Shown in pieces: positions 1 to 7,754 of a stretch of 64,000 nt of DNA. This DNA is from Actinomycetota bacterium (GTDB lineage: Bacteria > Actinomycetota > Acidimicrobiia > Acidimicrobiales > MedAcidi-G1): contig JABHCN010000006.1 in assembly GCA_018673475.1 (NCBI GenBank), forward strand, positions 30,526 through 94,525, given 5' to 3'. Numbering within the stretch: the stretch's first letter is position 1; each line of letters opens with the position of its first letter. A model generated the notes under the pieces. It was not told where the DNA came from. It was given only the letters and a program-made list of their open reading frames with translations, and did no database searches. The position numbers were made by a program, and so were the translations under genes.

Positions 1-8
1 GCCTTCAT
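1..8 (-). CDS. start of an unidentified gene running off the left edge
   Basis: Only the first codons are present. An ATG lies on the minus strand at positions 8-6, followed by a Lys codon. A strong Shine-Dalgarno sequence (AGGGAGG, minus strand, bases 14-20) sits a few bases upstream. The gene follows the two lipoprotein genes in the same direction and may be a third member of that run, but nothing of its product can be read. Confidence 0.4.
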
Positions 9-53
9 GGTCGCCTCCCTAAAGGTTTCATAGTCACTACTGAACGGATCAAA

Positions 54-827
54 TCAGCCTCCACTGCCACGACCCTGACCAGCTCCAGGTGGAGGGCCAC
101 CGCCGAAGCCGCCATCGCCAAAGAGGTTGGCTGCACTAGCGCATTGATCAATGTCGGTACGGTTGATCTCCTCGGCAGCATCACGAAACAGTGAGCGTGG
201 ACTGAGGGCACCCGTCTCGTCGGGCATGGGGTCATCAATCTCCCACCCCTTGTCCCGCAGGCAGGTTACGACTGCGAGCAATTGCTCATTGTTCTCACGG
301 ACCTGTTCAGGTGAGCGCTCTTCTCTAGATGCCCGGAACTCCTCCACAACATCAGCAATTCCACTCTCCGCGTTGCAACGCTGAATGGCCTCGATATATC
401 CAGCCTGGTTGACGGGGTCGTCATCATCAGAATCCCCACCGGGTGGACCCCGGAACGTGAAGCCCTCGGCCGACAGGCAGTCGTTGAATACCTGAATGGT
501 GCTCTGGAACTCCTCACGCGGATCCTCCTCCGCAAGCGGGATCGTGTCCTTGGTCGGCTCGGTCGTGCTGGGGGTCTCCGACGGCGCTGGCGAGGTTGTC
601 GTCGAGGGGGAGGTCTGTGGGGACGGTGCCAACGAGGTGGCTGGCGGCACTGTCGTTGTCTCGACCACGTTGAGGAAGGCACCTGCCGGAACTATCAACT
701 CGGGTGCCTCGTCGGCGGTCAGGACGATGATCGACCTGGTCTGATCGGACTCCGATGCCCCGCATGCGGTGGCAACCAACCCCACCAGCACCACGAGCGT
801 CACAGACAGCGGCTTTCTGCGTCTCAC
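54..827 (-). CDS. secreted lipoprotein with Thr/Pro-rich linker, paralog 1
   Basis: Predicted 257-residue exported lipoprotein of unknown function. A GTG start is preceded by GGAGTCAA. The N-terminus has basic residues (2-5), a hydrophobic core (8-19) and a candidate lipid-attachment Cys22 (weak lipobox ATAC). A Ser/Thr/Pro-rich stretch (about 57-95) looks like an envelope-spanning stalk. The C-terminal domain (about 105-235) has four cysteines at 117, 151, 189 and 229 and ends in a Gly/Pro-rich tail. The next gene upstream (930-1670) encodes a clear paralog with the same cysteine spacing. I do not recognise the family; a disulfide-stabilised surface domain is an inference. Confidence 0.75.
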   Translation of the reverse strand: MRRRKPLSVTLVVLVGLVATACGASESDQTRSIIVLTADEAPELIVPAGAFLNVVETTTVPPATSLAPSPQTSPSTTTSPAPSETPSTTEPTKDTIPLAEEDPREEFQSTIQVFNDCLSAEGFTFRGPPGGDSDDDDPVNQAGYIEAIQRCNAESGIADVVEEFRASREERSPEQVRENNEQLLAVVTCLRDKGWEIDDPMPDETGALSPRSLFRDAAEEINRTDIDQCASAANLFGDGGFGGGPPPGAGQGRGSGG

Positions 828-929
828 CTTGACTCCGTTCCGCGTGCTCCTCTGAACACGTCACCGCATCATCCCAGCGCCATGTTACGAAGCTGTTAGG
901 GATCGCCTCTGGTCGGCCAGATGCCGCCA

Positions 930-1670
930 TCAACCCTCCTCAGCTGCATCTCTCTCGAGCGCAATTTCGCCGGCACAATCCCTGACCTGGTTGGTGTCGA
1001 AATCGTCGTCGGCGCTGGCCATACCACCCGCTGGGCCTAGAAGTCCGTTCTCGTCTGGGGTCAACTCTGGGATCTCCCAACCCTTTCGGCGCAGACAGTC
1101 GGTCAAATCTATGAAATCCTCGTTCTGTTGTTCGATCTCGTCTGGATCCAAGCCCGTCCTCGAGGCCTGGAACTCCTGAAAGACCGTCGAGATCCCAGTC
1201 CGGCTGTTACACGTCGTCAGAGCACGGAAGTAGTCCATGTTATTTTCAGGGGCATTGGCGCCGGACTCAGGGTTCGGCGGACCGATCCATTCGTAGCCCT
1301 CCCCACTGAGGCACGAGTTGAACCTGTCCAGGGCATCAAGCAGTTTCACTCCAGGAGTGTCCTCCTCCTCAGCAAGCGGGATGGTGGTCCGTGTTACTTC
1401 GGTGGTGGTTGTCTGCTCCGGTGAGCGTGTTGTTGTGGATGAAGTGACGGACGCCGGAGGAGGCGTCGTCGAGGGCTCGGGAACCGTGGTGGTTGTCACC
1501 TCGACCACGTTTTCGAATGCGTCGGCAGGAACCACTATCTCGGTAGCGGATTCCGGGCTGAGCACGACGATCGACCTGCTGGCGCCCTCGACATCGCTGC
1601 CGGAACACGACGCCAGCCAGACCATGAGCAACGGTGCAACAACCGCAACCAGACGCTTTGACAACAACAT
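930..1670 (-). CDS. secreted lipoprotein with Thr/Pro-rich linker, paralog 2
   Basis: Predicted 246-residue lipoprotein. The open frame extends further upstream, but the ATG at 1670 has GGAGGG just before it and gives a clean signal peptide (basic start, hydrophobic 8-19, lipobox LASC with Cys22), so it is preferred. A Thr/Pro-rich linker covers about 58-95. The C-terminal domain has cysteines at 120, 154, 192 and 232, spaced 34/38/40 exactly as in the neighbouring paralog. Shared short motifs include TIPLAEE, a CLS-EG segment and KGWEI. Function unknown. The pair looks like a tandem duplication, probably co-transcribed with the gene entering at the left edge. Confidence 0.75.
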   Translation of the reverse strand: MLLSKRLVAVVAPLLMVWLASCSGSDVEGASRSIVVLSPESATEIVVPADAFENVVEVTTTTVPEPSTTPPPASVTSSTTTRSPEQTTTTEVTRTTIPLAEEEDTPGVKLLDALDRFNSCLSGEGYEWIGPPNPESGANAPENNMDYFRALTTCNSRTGISTVFQEFQASRTGLDPDEIEQQNEDFIDLTDCLRRKGWEIPELTPDENGLLGPAGGMASADDDFDTNQVRDCAGEIALERDAAEEG

Positions 1671-1765
1671 CCCTCCACAGGTCCTTTCCGAAACGGTAGC
1701 CAGACTGACCCCTTGTCCGACAATCCGCACACGTTCCGACCCGGAGCAGCAACCTGCGGCACGCC

Positions 1766-1771
1766 TAACCT
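1766..1771 (+). promoter_or_regulatory. leaderless-type -10 box (TAACCT) for the glycosyltransferase
   Basis: TAACCT ends 6 bases before the ATG at 1778, so transcription would start at or next to the start codon. No Shine-Dalgarno sequence is visible, which fits a leaderless mRNA. The same arrangement recurs at many genes in this window. Confidence 0.5.
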
Positions 1772-1777
1772 GAGCCG

Positions 1778-2995
1778 ATGGCCGACTTCTCCCAGAGCGG
1801 AACAATTGCCACACTCCACCACCTGGGCGAGAGGCCCCTCGAGTCACTTGAGGCTGAGCTTGCCTCATGGGGAAGCGACCGGCCGATGTCGCTGATAATC
1901 CCCTGCCTCGCCACTGAGATGAACGGTCCTGCGCTGCGTGGCATCATCAGTGAACTGTCGTCGGTTCCGTACCTGAGTGAGGTGATCGTCGGCCTGGACC
2001 ACGCAAACCTGGACGACTTCACCAGAGCCCGGGAACTGTTCGCTCCCCTGCCGCAGCACCACCGGATCGTGTGGAACGACAGCCCCCGCCTGCGCTCTAT
2101 CGAGACAGGCCTGAGAGACCACGGCCTTGCACCGACAGAGACCGGCAAGGGGCGCAACGTGTGGTGGTGCCTCGGCTACTTCCTGGCATCGGGGCGGGCG
2201 CGGTCGGTCGCCCTCCACGATGCCGACATCCTCACCTACGACCGGTCGATGGTTGCGAGGCTCCACTACCCGGTCGCCCACCCCAGCTTCGGATACGTGT
2301 TCGCCAAGGGCTTCTACTACCGGGCTGCGTCAGACGGTGGTCGTCTCAACGGCCGCGTCACCCGGTTGTTCGTTGCGCCACTTCTTCGGGCCCTGTCGCT
2401 GACCTTTGGGCGTAGCGACTACCTGGACTTCATCGGGAGCTTCCGGTATCCGCTGGCCGGCGAGTGTGCGATGGATGAGAGTGCGGCCCGGTCAATCCGC
2501 ATTCCTTCGGACTGGGGCCTCGAGATCGGGGTTCTGGGCGAGGTCTTCCACCGCCACTCCGGCGCAAGGGTCTGCCAGGTCGATGTTGCTGACATCTACG
2601 ACCACAAGCATCAGGAACTCTCACCCGATGATGCCTCGACGGGCCTGCACAGGATGAGCGTCGATATCGCCAGGGCCATGTTCAAGAAGTTGGCTTCTTC
2701 GGGGGTCGTGTTGACGTCGGAGGGCTTTCGCACGCTTGAGGCGGCATTCTTCCGGTCCGCCCTCGACCTGATCGACAGCTACAACGCCGACGCTGTCCTG
2801 AACGGCATTCCCTATGACCGCCAGGAGGAGGAGGCGACGGCAGACGTGTTCGCCCATGCGATCCTCAGGGCGGGCGACGACTACCTGAATGACCCCATGG
2901 AGTCGCCCTTCATTCCGAGCTGGTCACGGGTCGACTCGGAGATGCCCGACCTGGCCGAGAACCTGGCCAAGGCGGTCGAGGCTGACAACGCCTGA
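1778..2995 (+). CDS. GT-A glycosyltransferase, glucosyl-3-phosphoglycerate synthase-like
   Basis: A 405-residue cytoplasmic GT-A fold glycosyltransferase. Visible motifs are the nucleotide-sugar binding start (SLIIPCL, about 38-44), a GKGRN loop (123-127) and the metal-binding DAD (148-150) with an acceptor-region His/Asp cluster further on (DIYDHKHQ). Length and motif order match GpgS-type enzymes, which join a nucleotide-activated glucose to 3-phosphoglycerate on the way to the compatible solute glucosylglycerate. The exact donor and acceptor cannot be fixed by eye, and a mannosyl variant is possible. No phosphatase (GpgP) neighbour is present. The start is the ATG 6 bases after a TAACCT box. 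Confidence 0.6.
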   Translation: MADFSQSGTIATLHHLGERPLESLEAELASWGSDRPMSLIIPCLATEMNGPALRGIISELSSVPYLSEVIVGLDHANLDDFTRARELFAPLPQHHRIVWNDSPRLRSIETGLRDHGLAPTETGKGRNVWWCLGYFLASGRARSVALHDADILTYDRSMVARLHYPVAHPSFGYVFAKGFYYRAASDGGRLNGRVTRLFVAPLLRALSLTFGRSDYLDFIGSFRYPLAGECAMDESAARSIRIPSDWGLEIGVLGEVFHRHSGARVCQVDVADIYDHKHQELSPDDASTGLHRMSVDIARAMFKKLASSGVVLTSEGFRTLEAAFFRSALDLIDSYNADAVLNGIPYDRQEEEATADVFAHAILRAGDDYLNDPMESPFIPSWSRVDSEMPDLAENLAKAVEADNA

Positions 2996-3013
2996 CCAGG
3001 GTAGGCCCAACGG

Positions 3014-3087
3014 TGGAGGTGATGAGAATCGAACTCACGACCTCTACGTTGCGAACGTAGCGCTCTAGCCAACTGAGCTACACCCCC
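3014..3087 (-). tRNA. tRNA-Ala (CGC anticodon)
   Basis: A cloverleaf is readable on the minus strand. The acceptor arm GGGGGTG pairs with CACCTCC. The anticodon stem CTACG/CGTAG encloses loop TTCGCAA, giving anticodon CGC, and a normal T arm follows (GTTCGATTC loop region). The third acceptor pair is G3:U70, the identity element of alanine tRNAs, which confirms the assignment. The 3' CCA is not encoded: the genomic sequence after the discriminator A is CCG. Confidence 0.95.
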
Positions 3088-3133
3088 GTGGGCGGTGGTG
3101 AGCGTAGCGGGGGGCCCGCCGGGTCTGTCGGGG

Positions 3134-3592
3134 TCAGTTGGCCTGTCGGCGCAGAACTGCCTCGTCGCTCATCGCCACCGATACCTGTTCGCCTGCGAGG
3201 AACGGGTTGGCCGGCCTGAGCGGCACAACAGTTGCTCGGCGTTCACTCTCGTTCTGGTGGCGGTTGGTGAGCATGACCGCGTAGCCGACAAGAGCAATGT
3301 CGACGAGGAAGTTGATCATCCAGAGGATTCCGCCGACAGCCACCGCCCCGAGCAGGGTGAAGGTGGCCACACCGGCGAGGGCGATGAGGACGTCGCGGCG
3401 GCGTCGGCGTGCTGCCGAGGCCCCGCTGGGAACGGCCTTGGCCGACTGGTGGAGGGATCTCAGGCCGTTGGCATCGAAGCGTCCGATCGCCGAGAGGCTC
3501 TCGACGGGTCGCATCGCAGGTCCCTCTCTGCGCAATAGTGGAGGCACCAGCACGGCTGCCCAGAGGACTCCAAGGCCCAAGAGAATCAACAC
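3134..3592 (-). CDS. small membrane protein of unknown function
   Basis: Predicted 152 residues from a GTG at 3592 that has GGGGAGGG about 10 bases upstream; longer in-frame versions up to base 3721 are possible but would put a polar segment before the first membrane span. There is one hydrophobic segment at the very N-terminus (about 2-16), a basic loop with an Arg run (about 60-66), then two close membrane spans (about 70-110), and a soluble C-terminus. This topology is common among short actinobacterial membrane proteins of unknown role. It lies downstream of moaC in the same direction, separated by a stretch with two tandem hairpins. No functional call is justified. Confidence 0.6.
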   Translation of the reverse strand: MLILLGLGVLWAAVLVPPLLRREGPAMRPVESLSAIGRFDANGLRSLHQSAKAVPSGASAARRRRRDVLIALAGVATFTLLGAVAVGGILWMINFLVDIALVGYAVMLTNRHQNESERRATVVPLRPANPFLAGEQVSVAMSDEAVLRRQAN

Positions 3593-3677
3593 GGTCGGGT
3601 TTCCCTCCCCGCCGATCCACTGTGGTCGGCGTGTGGCGTCACCGTACAGTCTGACTCCTTTCAAATGGTGGATTTCC

Positions 3678-3715
3678 TCGCGCGGAGAGCGCGAAGAGTC
3701 GCGCGAGCAGCGCGA
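3678..3715 (-). other. two tandem near-identical hairpins
   Basis: Two 6-bp stems with the same arms (TCGCGC and GCGCGA) occur at 3678-3694 (loop GGAGA on the plus strand) and 3699-3715 (loop GAGCA). They lie between moaC and the downstream membrane protein gene. They could stabilise or process the transcript, or act in the 5' leader of the membrane protein gene. No T-tract follows, so they are not typical intrinsic terminators. Confidence 0.45.
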
Positions 3716-3741
3716 GACCAAGTTGCCACCGATTCAGGGCC

Positions 3742-4239
3742 TCAGGTCTCCCGGCTCCATGACCCAGACCGACCCCCGGACTTCTCCCACAGTGCGACCT
3801 CTGTGATGCTCATCGACCGGTCCATCGCCTTGCACATGTCATAGACCGTGAGGGCCGCCAACGAACATGCCGTGAGAGCCTCCATCTCGACCCCGGTCCG
3901 CTCGACGGTCTCGGCAACAACCTCGATGTCGACCCACGCCTCTCCAACGGTCAGGTCAACCGACACCGAACTCAACATCAGCGGATGACACAACGGAATC
4001 AACTCAGAGGTCCGCTTGGCACCCTGGATGCCGGCAACCCGTGCCACTGCCAGAACATCGCCCTTTGCGACGGTCCCCCCGACGAGAGCCTGGGCCGTCT
4101 CTGCCGACATCGTCACCGTGGCCCGCGCAACGGCCCGACGGCGGGTCACATCCTTGTCGCCCACGTCGACCATCTGGGCCCGACCCTCGGAATCCAGATG
4201 GCTGAAGCCCCCGGTTGCGTCGCTCATTGACCGACTCAT
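3742..4239 (-). CDS. moaC: cyclic pyranopterin monophosphate synthase MoaC
   Basis: A 165-residue MoaC, which with MoaA converts GTP to cyclic pyranopterin monophosphate, the first step of molybdenum cofactor synthesis. Family motifs are all present: MVDVGDK (23-29), KRTSELIPLCHPL (75-87, with active-site Lys75 and His85), GVEMEAL (116-122) and YDMCKAMD (133-140, with Asp134 and Lys137). The ATG at 4239 overlaps the moaA stop (ATGA), implying translational coupling; an in-frame ATG four codons later is an alternative. Length is typical. Confidence 0.95.
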   Translation of the reverse strand: MSRSMSDATGGFSHLDSEGRAQMVDVGDKDVTRRRAVARATVTMSAETAQALVGGTVAKGDVLAVARVAGIQGAKRTSELIPLCHPLMLSSVSVDLTVGEAWVDIEVVAETVERTGVEMEALTACSLAALTVYDMCKAMDRSMSITEVALWEKSGGRSGSWSRET

Positions 4240-5219
4240 CCGCCAATCTGGGACATGGAACGGGCGGGCCTGATGAAGTCAACCGTTCCAATGCCGTGGC
4301 CGGCCCACTTGGATCCAACAGCGCGCTCCAACATCTCGCCGATTTCGGCATCGGTCGCACCGCTGCGAAGCAGGCCACGCAGGTCGAACTCATCGACGGC
4401 GAACAGGCAGTTCCGGAACTGTCCGTCGGCGGTCAGTCGGACACGGTCACATGAGTCACAGAACTGCTCGGTGACGCTGGCAACCACCCCGACCTCGCCA
4501 CCACCATCCTCGTAGCGGAACCGGGTTGCCGGCGCCGACGTGCGTTCGAGCGGAACGAGGGGAAAGGCCCCTGCGATGGTCGAGATGATCTCTGACTGGG
4601 TCACCACCAATGTGTCAGACCATGCCTCGTCGGCATCAAGTGGCATGAACTCGATAAACCGCACCACCACGCCCCGCTCCCGTCCGAACCGGGCGAATGA
4701 CAAGATCTCATCGTCGTTGACACCCCGCATCACAACCACGTTCACCTTGACCGGGTCGATTCCAACCTCGACGGCCCTGTCGATGCCAGCCAGAACCGCC
4801 GGCAGGCCGTCGCGACGGGTCAGTTCCTCGAACCGGTCACGTCGCAGCGAGTCCAACGACACGTTGACCCTCTTCAGGCCCGCCTCGACGAGGGGTGACG
4901 CCATCTTGTCGAGCGTCGCACCGTTGGTCGTGAGACACAGGTCGACCGGCAGTCTGGCCAACATCCCGACAAGGGTCGGGAGGCGTGCCCTGACCGTGGG
5001 CTCTCCACCGGTGAGACGGATGCTCTCCACCCCGTAGCCCTCGACCAGCAGCCGGGCCACCCGTTCGATCTCCTCGAAGGTGAGCAGGCCCTCGCGTGGC
5101 AACCACTCAAGACCCTCGACGGGCATGCAGTATCGACAGCGGAAGTTGCACCTGTCGGTCACAGAGATCCGGAGATCCCTGTGAACCCGCCCGAAGGAAT
5201 CGATCAGCCGGTCGCTCAC
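4236..5219 (-). CDS. moaA: GTP 3',8-cyclase MoaA
   Basis: Radical SAM enzyme of molybdenum cofactor synthesis, 327 residues from a GTG at 5219. The N-terminal SAM-binding 4Fe-4S motif CNFRCRYC (Cys24, 28, 31) and the C-terminal substrate-binding cluster motif (CDSCDRVRLT, then RNC) are both present, as is the Gly-rich C-terminal GHGIG tail. An ATG at 5258 in the same frame would add 13 residues. The GTG is preferred because homologs usually start close to the SFGRVHRDLR segment and because TACGCT lies 7 bases upstream. The gene sits between moeA and moaC. Confidence 0.93.
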   Translation of the reverse strand: MSDRLIDSFGRVHRDLRISVTDRCNFRCRYCMPVEGLEWLPREGLLTFEEIERVARLLVEGYGVESIRLTGGEPTVRARLPTLVGMLARLPVDLCLTTNGATLDKMASPLVEAGLKRVNVSLDSLRRDRFEELTRRDGLPAVLAGIDRAVEVGIDPVKVNVVVMRGVNDDEILSFARFGRERGVVVRFIEFMPLDADEAWSDTLVVTQSEIISTIAGAFPLVPLERTSAPATRFRYEDGGGEVGVVASVTEQFCDSCDRVRLTADGQFRNCLFAVDEFDLRGLLRSGATDAEIGEMLERAVGSKWAGHGIGTVDFIRPARSMSQIGG

Positions 5220-5226
5220 AGGCCAC

Positions 5227-5232
5227 AGCGTA
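5227..5232 (-). promoter_or_regulatory. leaderless-type -10 box (TACGCT) for moaA
   Basis: TACGCT on the minus strand lies 7 bases before the GTG at 5219. If used, moaA-moaC would have its own leaderless transcript in addition to read-through from moeA. This site overlaps the longer moaA alternative that starts at 5258, so it also bears on the choice of start. Confidence 0.35.
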
Positions 5233-5274
5233 GGGCCGGGCCCCGGATTGTGAGACATCGGCACGGTCCGCGGC

Positions 5275-6510
5275 TCATCGCAGCAGGAGTACCTCGACCT
5301 CGCCGCCGTCAAGAACCCCGTCACCGTCGGGAATGACGGCCAGACCCTCAGCAGAAGCCATCGCCGAGAGCTGATGGGAGCCCTGCCCACCCGCCAACCT
5401 GACCCTGTAGCGGCCATCCGTGTAGGCGACCGCCACCCTGGCAAAGTGGACCTTTCCGTCAGGGCGGCGATCCAGCCCCCCGTCGCTGATAGCGCTCACA
5501 CGTGGCCTGTCGAGATGGGAATAGCCGAACATCGACAACAACGCCGGCCGGGCGAACAGTTCGAAGGAGACCATGGACGAGACAGGGTTACCCGGCAACC
5601 CGAACACCGGCGTGCCATCGACCAGGCCGAATGCCAGCGGCTTGGCGGGCCTGATCGCCACCTGCATCCACCGCATTTCGCCGATCCTGTCGAGGACCGC
5701 CTTCACGTAGTCGAAGTCGCCCATGCTCACCCCGCCAGAGGTGAGAACGGCATCGCAGTCGGCCGCCCCGGCCACGATGGCCCGTTCGATCTCCTGCACA
5801 TCGTCGGCGACGAGGCCCAGGTCGACGCCCGTTACACCGGAATCCTCCAGGAGGGCCAGCAGGGCATCGCGGTTGCTGTCACGGATCTGTCCGGGACCAG
5901 GAGTACCGGTTACCAACTCGTCACCGGTTGAGAGGACCCCCACCCGGAGGCGCCTGTACACGGCGACACTGCGACAACCGACGCTGGCCAGCACACCGAT
6001 GTGGGCCGGCCCCAGGACGGTTCCAGCGGCAAACACCTCCTGACCCGGCCGGAGGTCCTCGCCGGCACCGCGAACATGGTTGCCCACAGAAACCTCGATC
6101 TCGACCGTGACGACGGTGTCGTCGTCGGTGACAGAGGTTCGTTCAACCATCACCACCGCATCTGCACCGGGTGGCATGGGGGCACCGGTCATGATGCGCA
6201 TAGCCTCACCGACACCTACCTCCCTGTCTGAAACCGACCCGGCAGCCAGGGTGCCGACAATGGAAAGAGCCACGGGCGCTCCGGTGGTGTCGGCAGCCCT
6301 CACGGCAAACCCGTCCATCGCCGTGTTGTCGAACGGTGGTACGGCCTCTTCGGCACCTACGGGCTCTGACAGAACCAGGCCCAGTGCCCCACGGAGATCG
6401 ACCACGCCGGCAACCGGGGCTGGACACCGGTTGAGCACGTAGGCCCTGGCTTCCTCGAAAGGGATCACCGGGTGAGGATACCCACGGGGTTCTGGCCCTA
6501 TTCCCCGCAC
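5275..6510 (-). CDS. moeA: molybdopterin molybdotransferase MoeA
   Basis: A 411-residue MoeA, which inserts molybdate into adenylylated molybdopterin. Domain order is typical: the N-terminal region with PPFDNTAMDGFAV (about 63-75), the central MoCF-binding domain with GDELV and the TSGGVSMGDFD motif, the GLPGNPVSSMVSFELFARP stretch, and a C-terminal beta-barrel domain. The GTG at 6510 has no clear ribosome binding site; a GTG at 6468, just before the conserved IPFEEA start, is an equally good candidate. It is followed by moaA and moaC in the same direction, forming a compact Moco block. Confidence 0.93.
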   Translation of the reverse strand: MRGIGPEPRGYPHPVIPFEEARAYVLNRCPAPVAGVVDLRGALGLVLSEPVGAEEAVPPFDNTAMDGFAVRAADTTGAPVALSIVGTLAAGSVSDREVGVGEAMRIMTGAPMPPGADAVVMVERTSVTDDDTVVTVEIEVSVGNHVRGAGEDLRPGQEVFAAGTVLGPAHIGVLASVGCRSVAVYRRLRVGVLSTGDELVTGTPGPGQIRDSNRDALLALLEDSGVTGVDLGLVADDVQEIERAIVAGAADCDAVLTSGGVSMGDFDYVKAVLDRIGEMRWMQVAIRPAKPLAFGLVDGTPVFGLPGNPVSSMVSFELFARPALLSMFGYSHLDRPRVSAISDGGLDRRPDGKVHFARVAVAYTDGRYRVRLAGGQGSHQLSAMASAEGLAVIPDGDGVLDGGEVEVLLLR

Positions 6511-6532
6511 CGGAGGTATGCGTTCCGACCGG

Positions 6533-7129
6533 TCACGAGCCCGGCTTCCAGGACCCCTCGTCGCCTGTTAGTAGACGCCTGATATTGGCCTGGTGTCGCA
6601 CGATCAACAGAACGGTGAGGCAAAGCACCACTGACGCCTCCAGAAGGGGGACACCGCTCAGCAGTATCAGGCAGGCCATCGCCACGGCCATCGAGAGAGA
6701 GGCCAGCGACACCTTTCGGGTCAGCCTCGCCACCAGAAGGAATATCGCCGCTCCGAGGATGGTCAAGAACCCGAACAGCACGCACGCTCCGCCGCCGGCA
6801 GTGGCCACACCCTTGCCGCCCCGGAACCGGCGGGCGGCCGGCAGAACGTGGCCGACCACCGCAGCAGCCCAGCAGAGCGCTGCCAGTGACCTTCCGCCCA
6901 CGGCAAGGCCCACCCCGGTGGCAGCAGCGCCCTTGCCCATGTCGGCAGCGAACACCATGATGCCGGCTCGCCTTCCGGCCACCCTGAAGACGTTGGTCGC
7001 ACCTGGGTTACCGGAACCCTCACGGGTCGGATCAAGGCCCTTGCGTCCGGCCACGTAGTGGGCCGAGGGCAACATCCCGATCATGTAGGAACCGAGAATC
7101 AGAGCCACATCGACGACGATCACCCCCAT
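6533..7129 (-). CDS. plsY: acyl-phosphate glycerol-3-phosphate acyltransferase PlsY
   Basis: A 198-residue integral membrane enzyme that acylates glycerol-3-phosphate from acyl-phosphate, the first step of phospholipid synthesis. The three PlsY motifs are visible: GSYMIGMLPSAH near the N-terminus, GSGNPGATNVFR, and FRGGKGVAT. There are several membrane spans and the size is normal. The ATG at 7129 has GGAGGGG about 7 bases upstream, whereas the longer open frame adds a non-conserved extension. It precedes moeA in the same direction with a 22-base gap. Confidence 0.93.
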   Translation of the reverse strand: MGVIVVDVALILGSYMIGMLPSAHYVAGRKGLDPTREGSGNPGATNVFRVAGRRAGIMVFAADMGKGAAATGVGLAVGGRSLAALCWAAAVVGHVLPAARRFRGGKGVATAGGGACVLFGFLTILGAAIFLLVARLTRKVSLASLSMAVAMACLILLSGVPLLEASVVLCLTVLLIVRHQANIRRLLTGDEGSWKPGS

Positions 7130-7275
7130 AGCATCACCCCTCCGGGAACAGTTCATGCGGATTCCCCGGAATGCTTGCTCATCCAGGGAGGACACATCCA
7201 ACGAGGGTCGATCCCCCGGTAGGCTTTCCCCCGGCTTCCCGACGATCACCTGAACACGTAACGAGCCCTTCTGCC

Positions 7276-7695
7276 ATGCCTACCTACCAGTACCGCTGCC
7301 CTGACTGCGCCAACGAGTTCGAGGTGCGTCAGGCCTTCAGCGACGATCCCGTGACCACATGCCCCACAGCGGGCTGCACCGGTGCGGTCCGCAAGGTGTT
7401 TGCAAGCGTCGGCATCTCGTTCAAGGGCGACGGGTTCTACAAGAACGACCACGGATCAAGCGCCGCAGGCAGGAAATCCGAACAGACGACCGAGAAGAAG
7501 ACCGAACAGACGGACACGTCGTCAGGCTCGGGGACGGGAGACTCCTCGACGAAGGACACGCCCTCCGGTTCCAACGGCTCAAAGGACACGCCCTCCGGCT
7601 CCAACGGCTCAAAGGACAGTTCCTCCGACAAGGGTTCCAAGGACAACAAGGCCAACAAGGCCACCACGGCCACCACGGCCACCACGGCCACCTAG
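7276..7695 (+). CDS. FmdB-family zinc ribbon protein with low-complexity tail
   Basis: A 139-residue protein. The N-terminal 50 residues are an FmdB-type zinc ribbon (MPTYQYRCPDC start, CPDC pair, then CPTAGC, and the VRKVFASVGISFKGDGFY end). The rest is a hydrophilic Ser/Thr/Lys/Gly tail that contains two copies of a 10-residue unit (DTPSGSNGSK) and ends in an Ala-Thr-Thr run. FmdB ribbons are linked historically to formamidase/amidase regulation, but their biochemical role is unsettled. The start is the ATG at 7276, fixed by the conserved MPTYxYxC opening. Confidence 0.85.
   Translation: MPTYQYRCPDCANEFEVRQAFSDDPVTTCPTAGCTGAVRKVFASVGISFKGDGFYKNDHGSSAAGRKSEQTTEKKTEQTDTSSGSGTGDSSTKDTPSGSNGSKDTPSGSNGSKDSSSDKGSKDNKANKATTATTATTAT
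7555..7614 (+). repeat. two tandem 30-bp repeats inside the FmdB tail
   Basis: Two copies of a 30-base unit (7555-7584 and 7585-7614) that differ at a single visible base and encode DTPSGSNGSK twice. They lie inside the coding region and keep frame, so copy number could change without breaking the gene. Confidence 0.85.
7663..7689 (+). repeat. three tandem 9-bp repeats (accacggcc)
   Basis: Three perfect copies of accacggcc at the extreme 3' end of the FmdB-like gene, encoding Thr-Thr-Ala units just before the stop codon. This is an in-frame microsatellite-like tract. Confidence 0.85.
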
Positions 7696-7754
7696 CCAGG
7701 TTCCACACCCCCCCCGCCACATCCCCCACGGAAATCCCCACCCCGGGAGGAACC

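Noticed and set aside
3586..3642. An 18-codon GTG-start frame upstream of and overlapping the membrane protein gene, as a regulatory uORF
   Set aside because: Its ribosome site is 12 bases from the start, its sequence has no amino-acid bias and no terminator follows, so chance is the simpler explanation.
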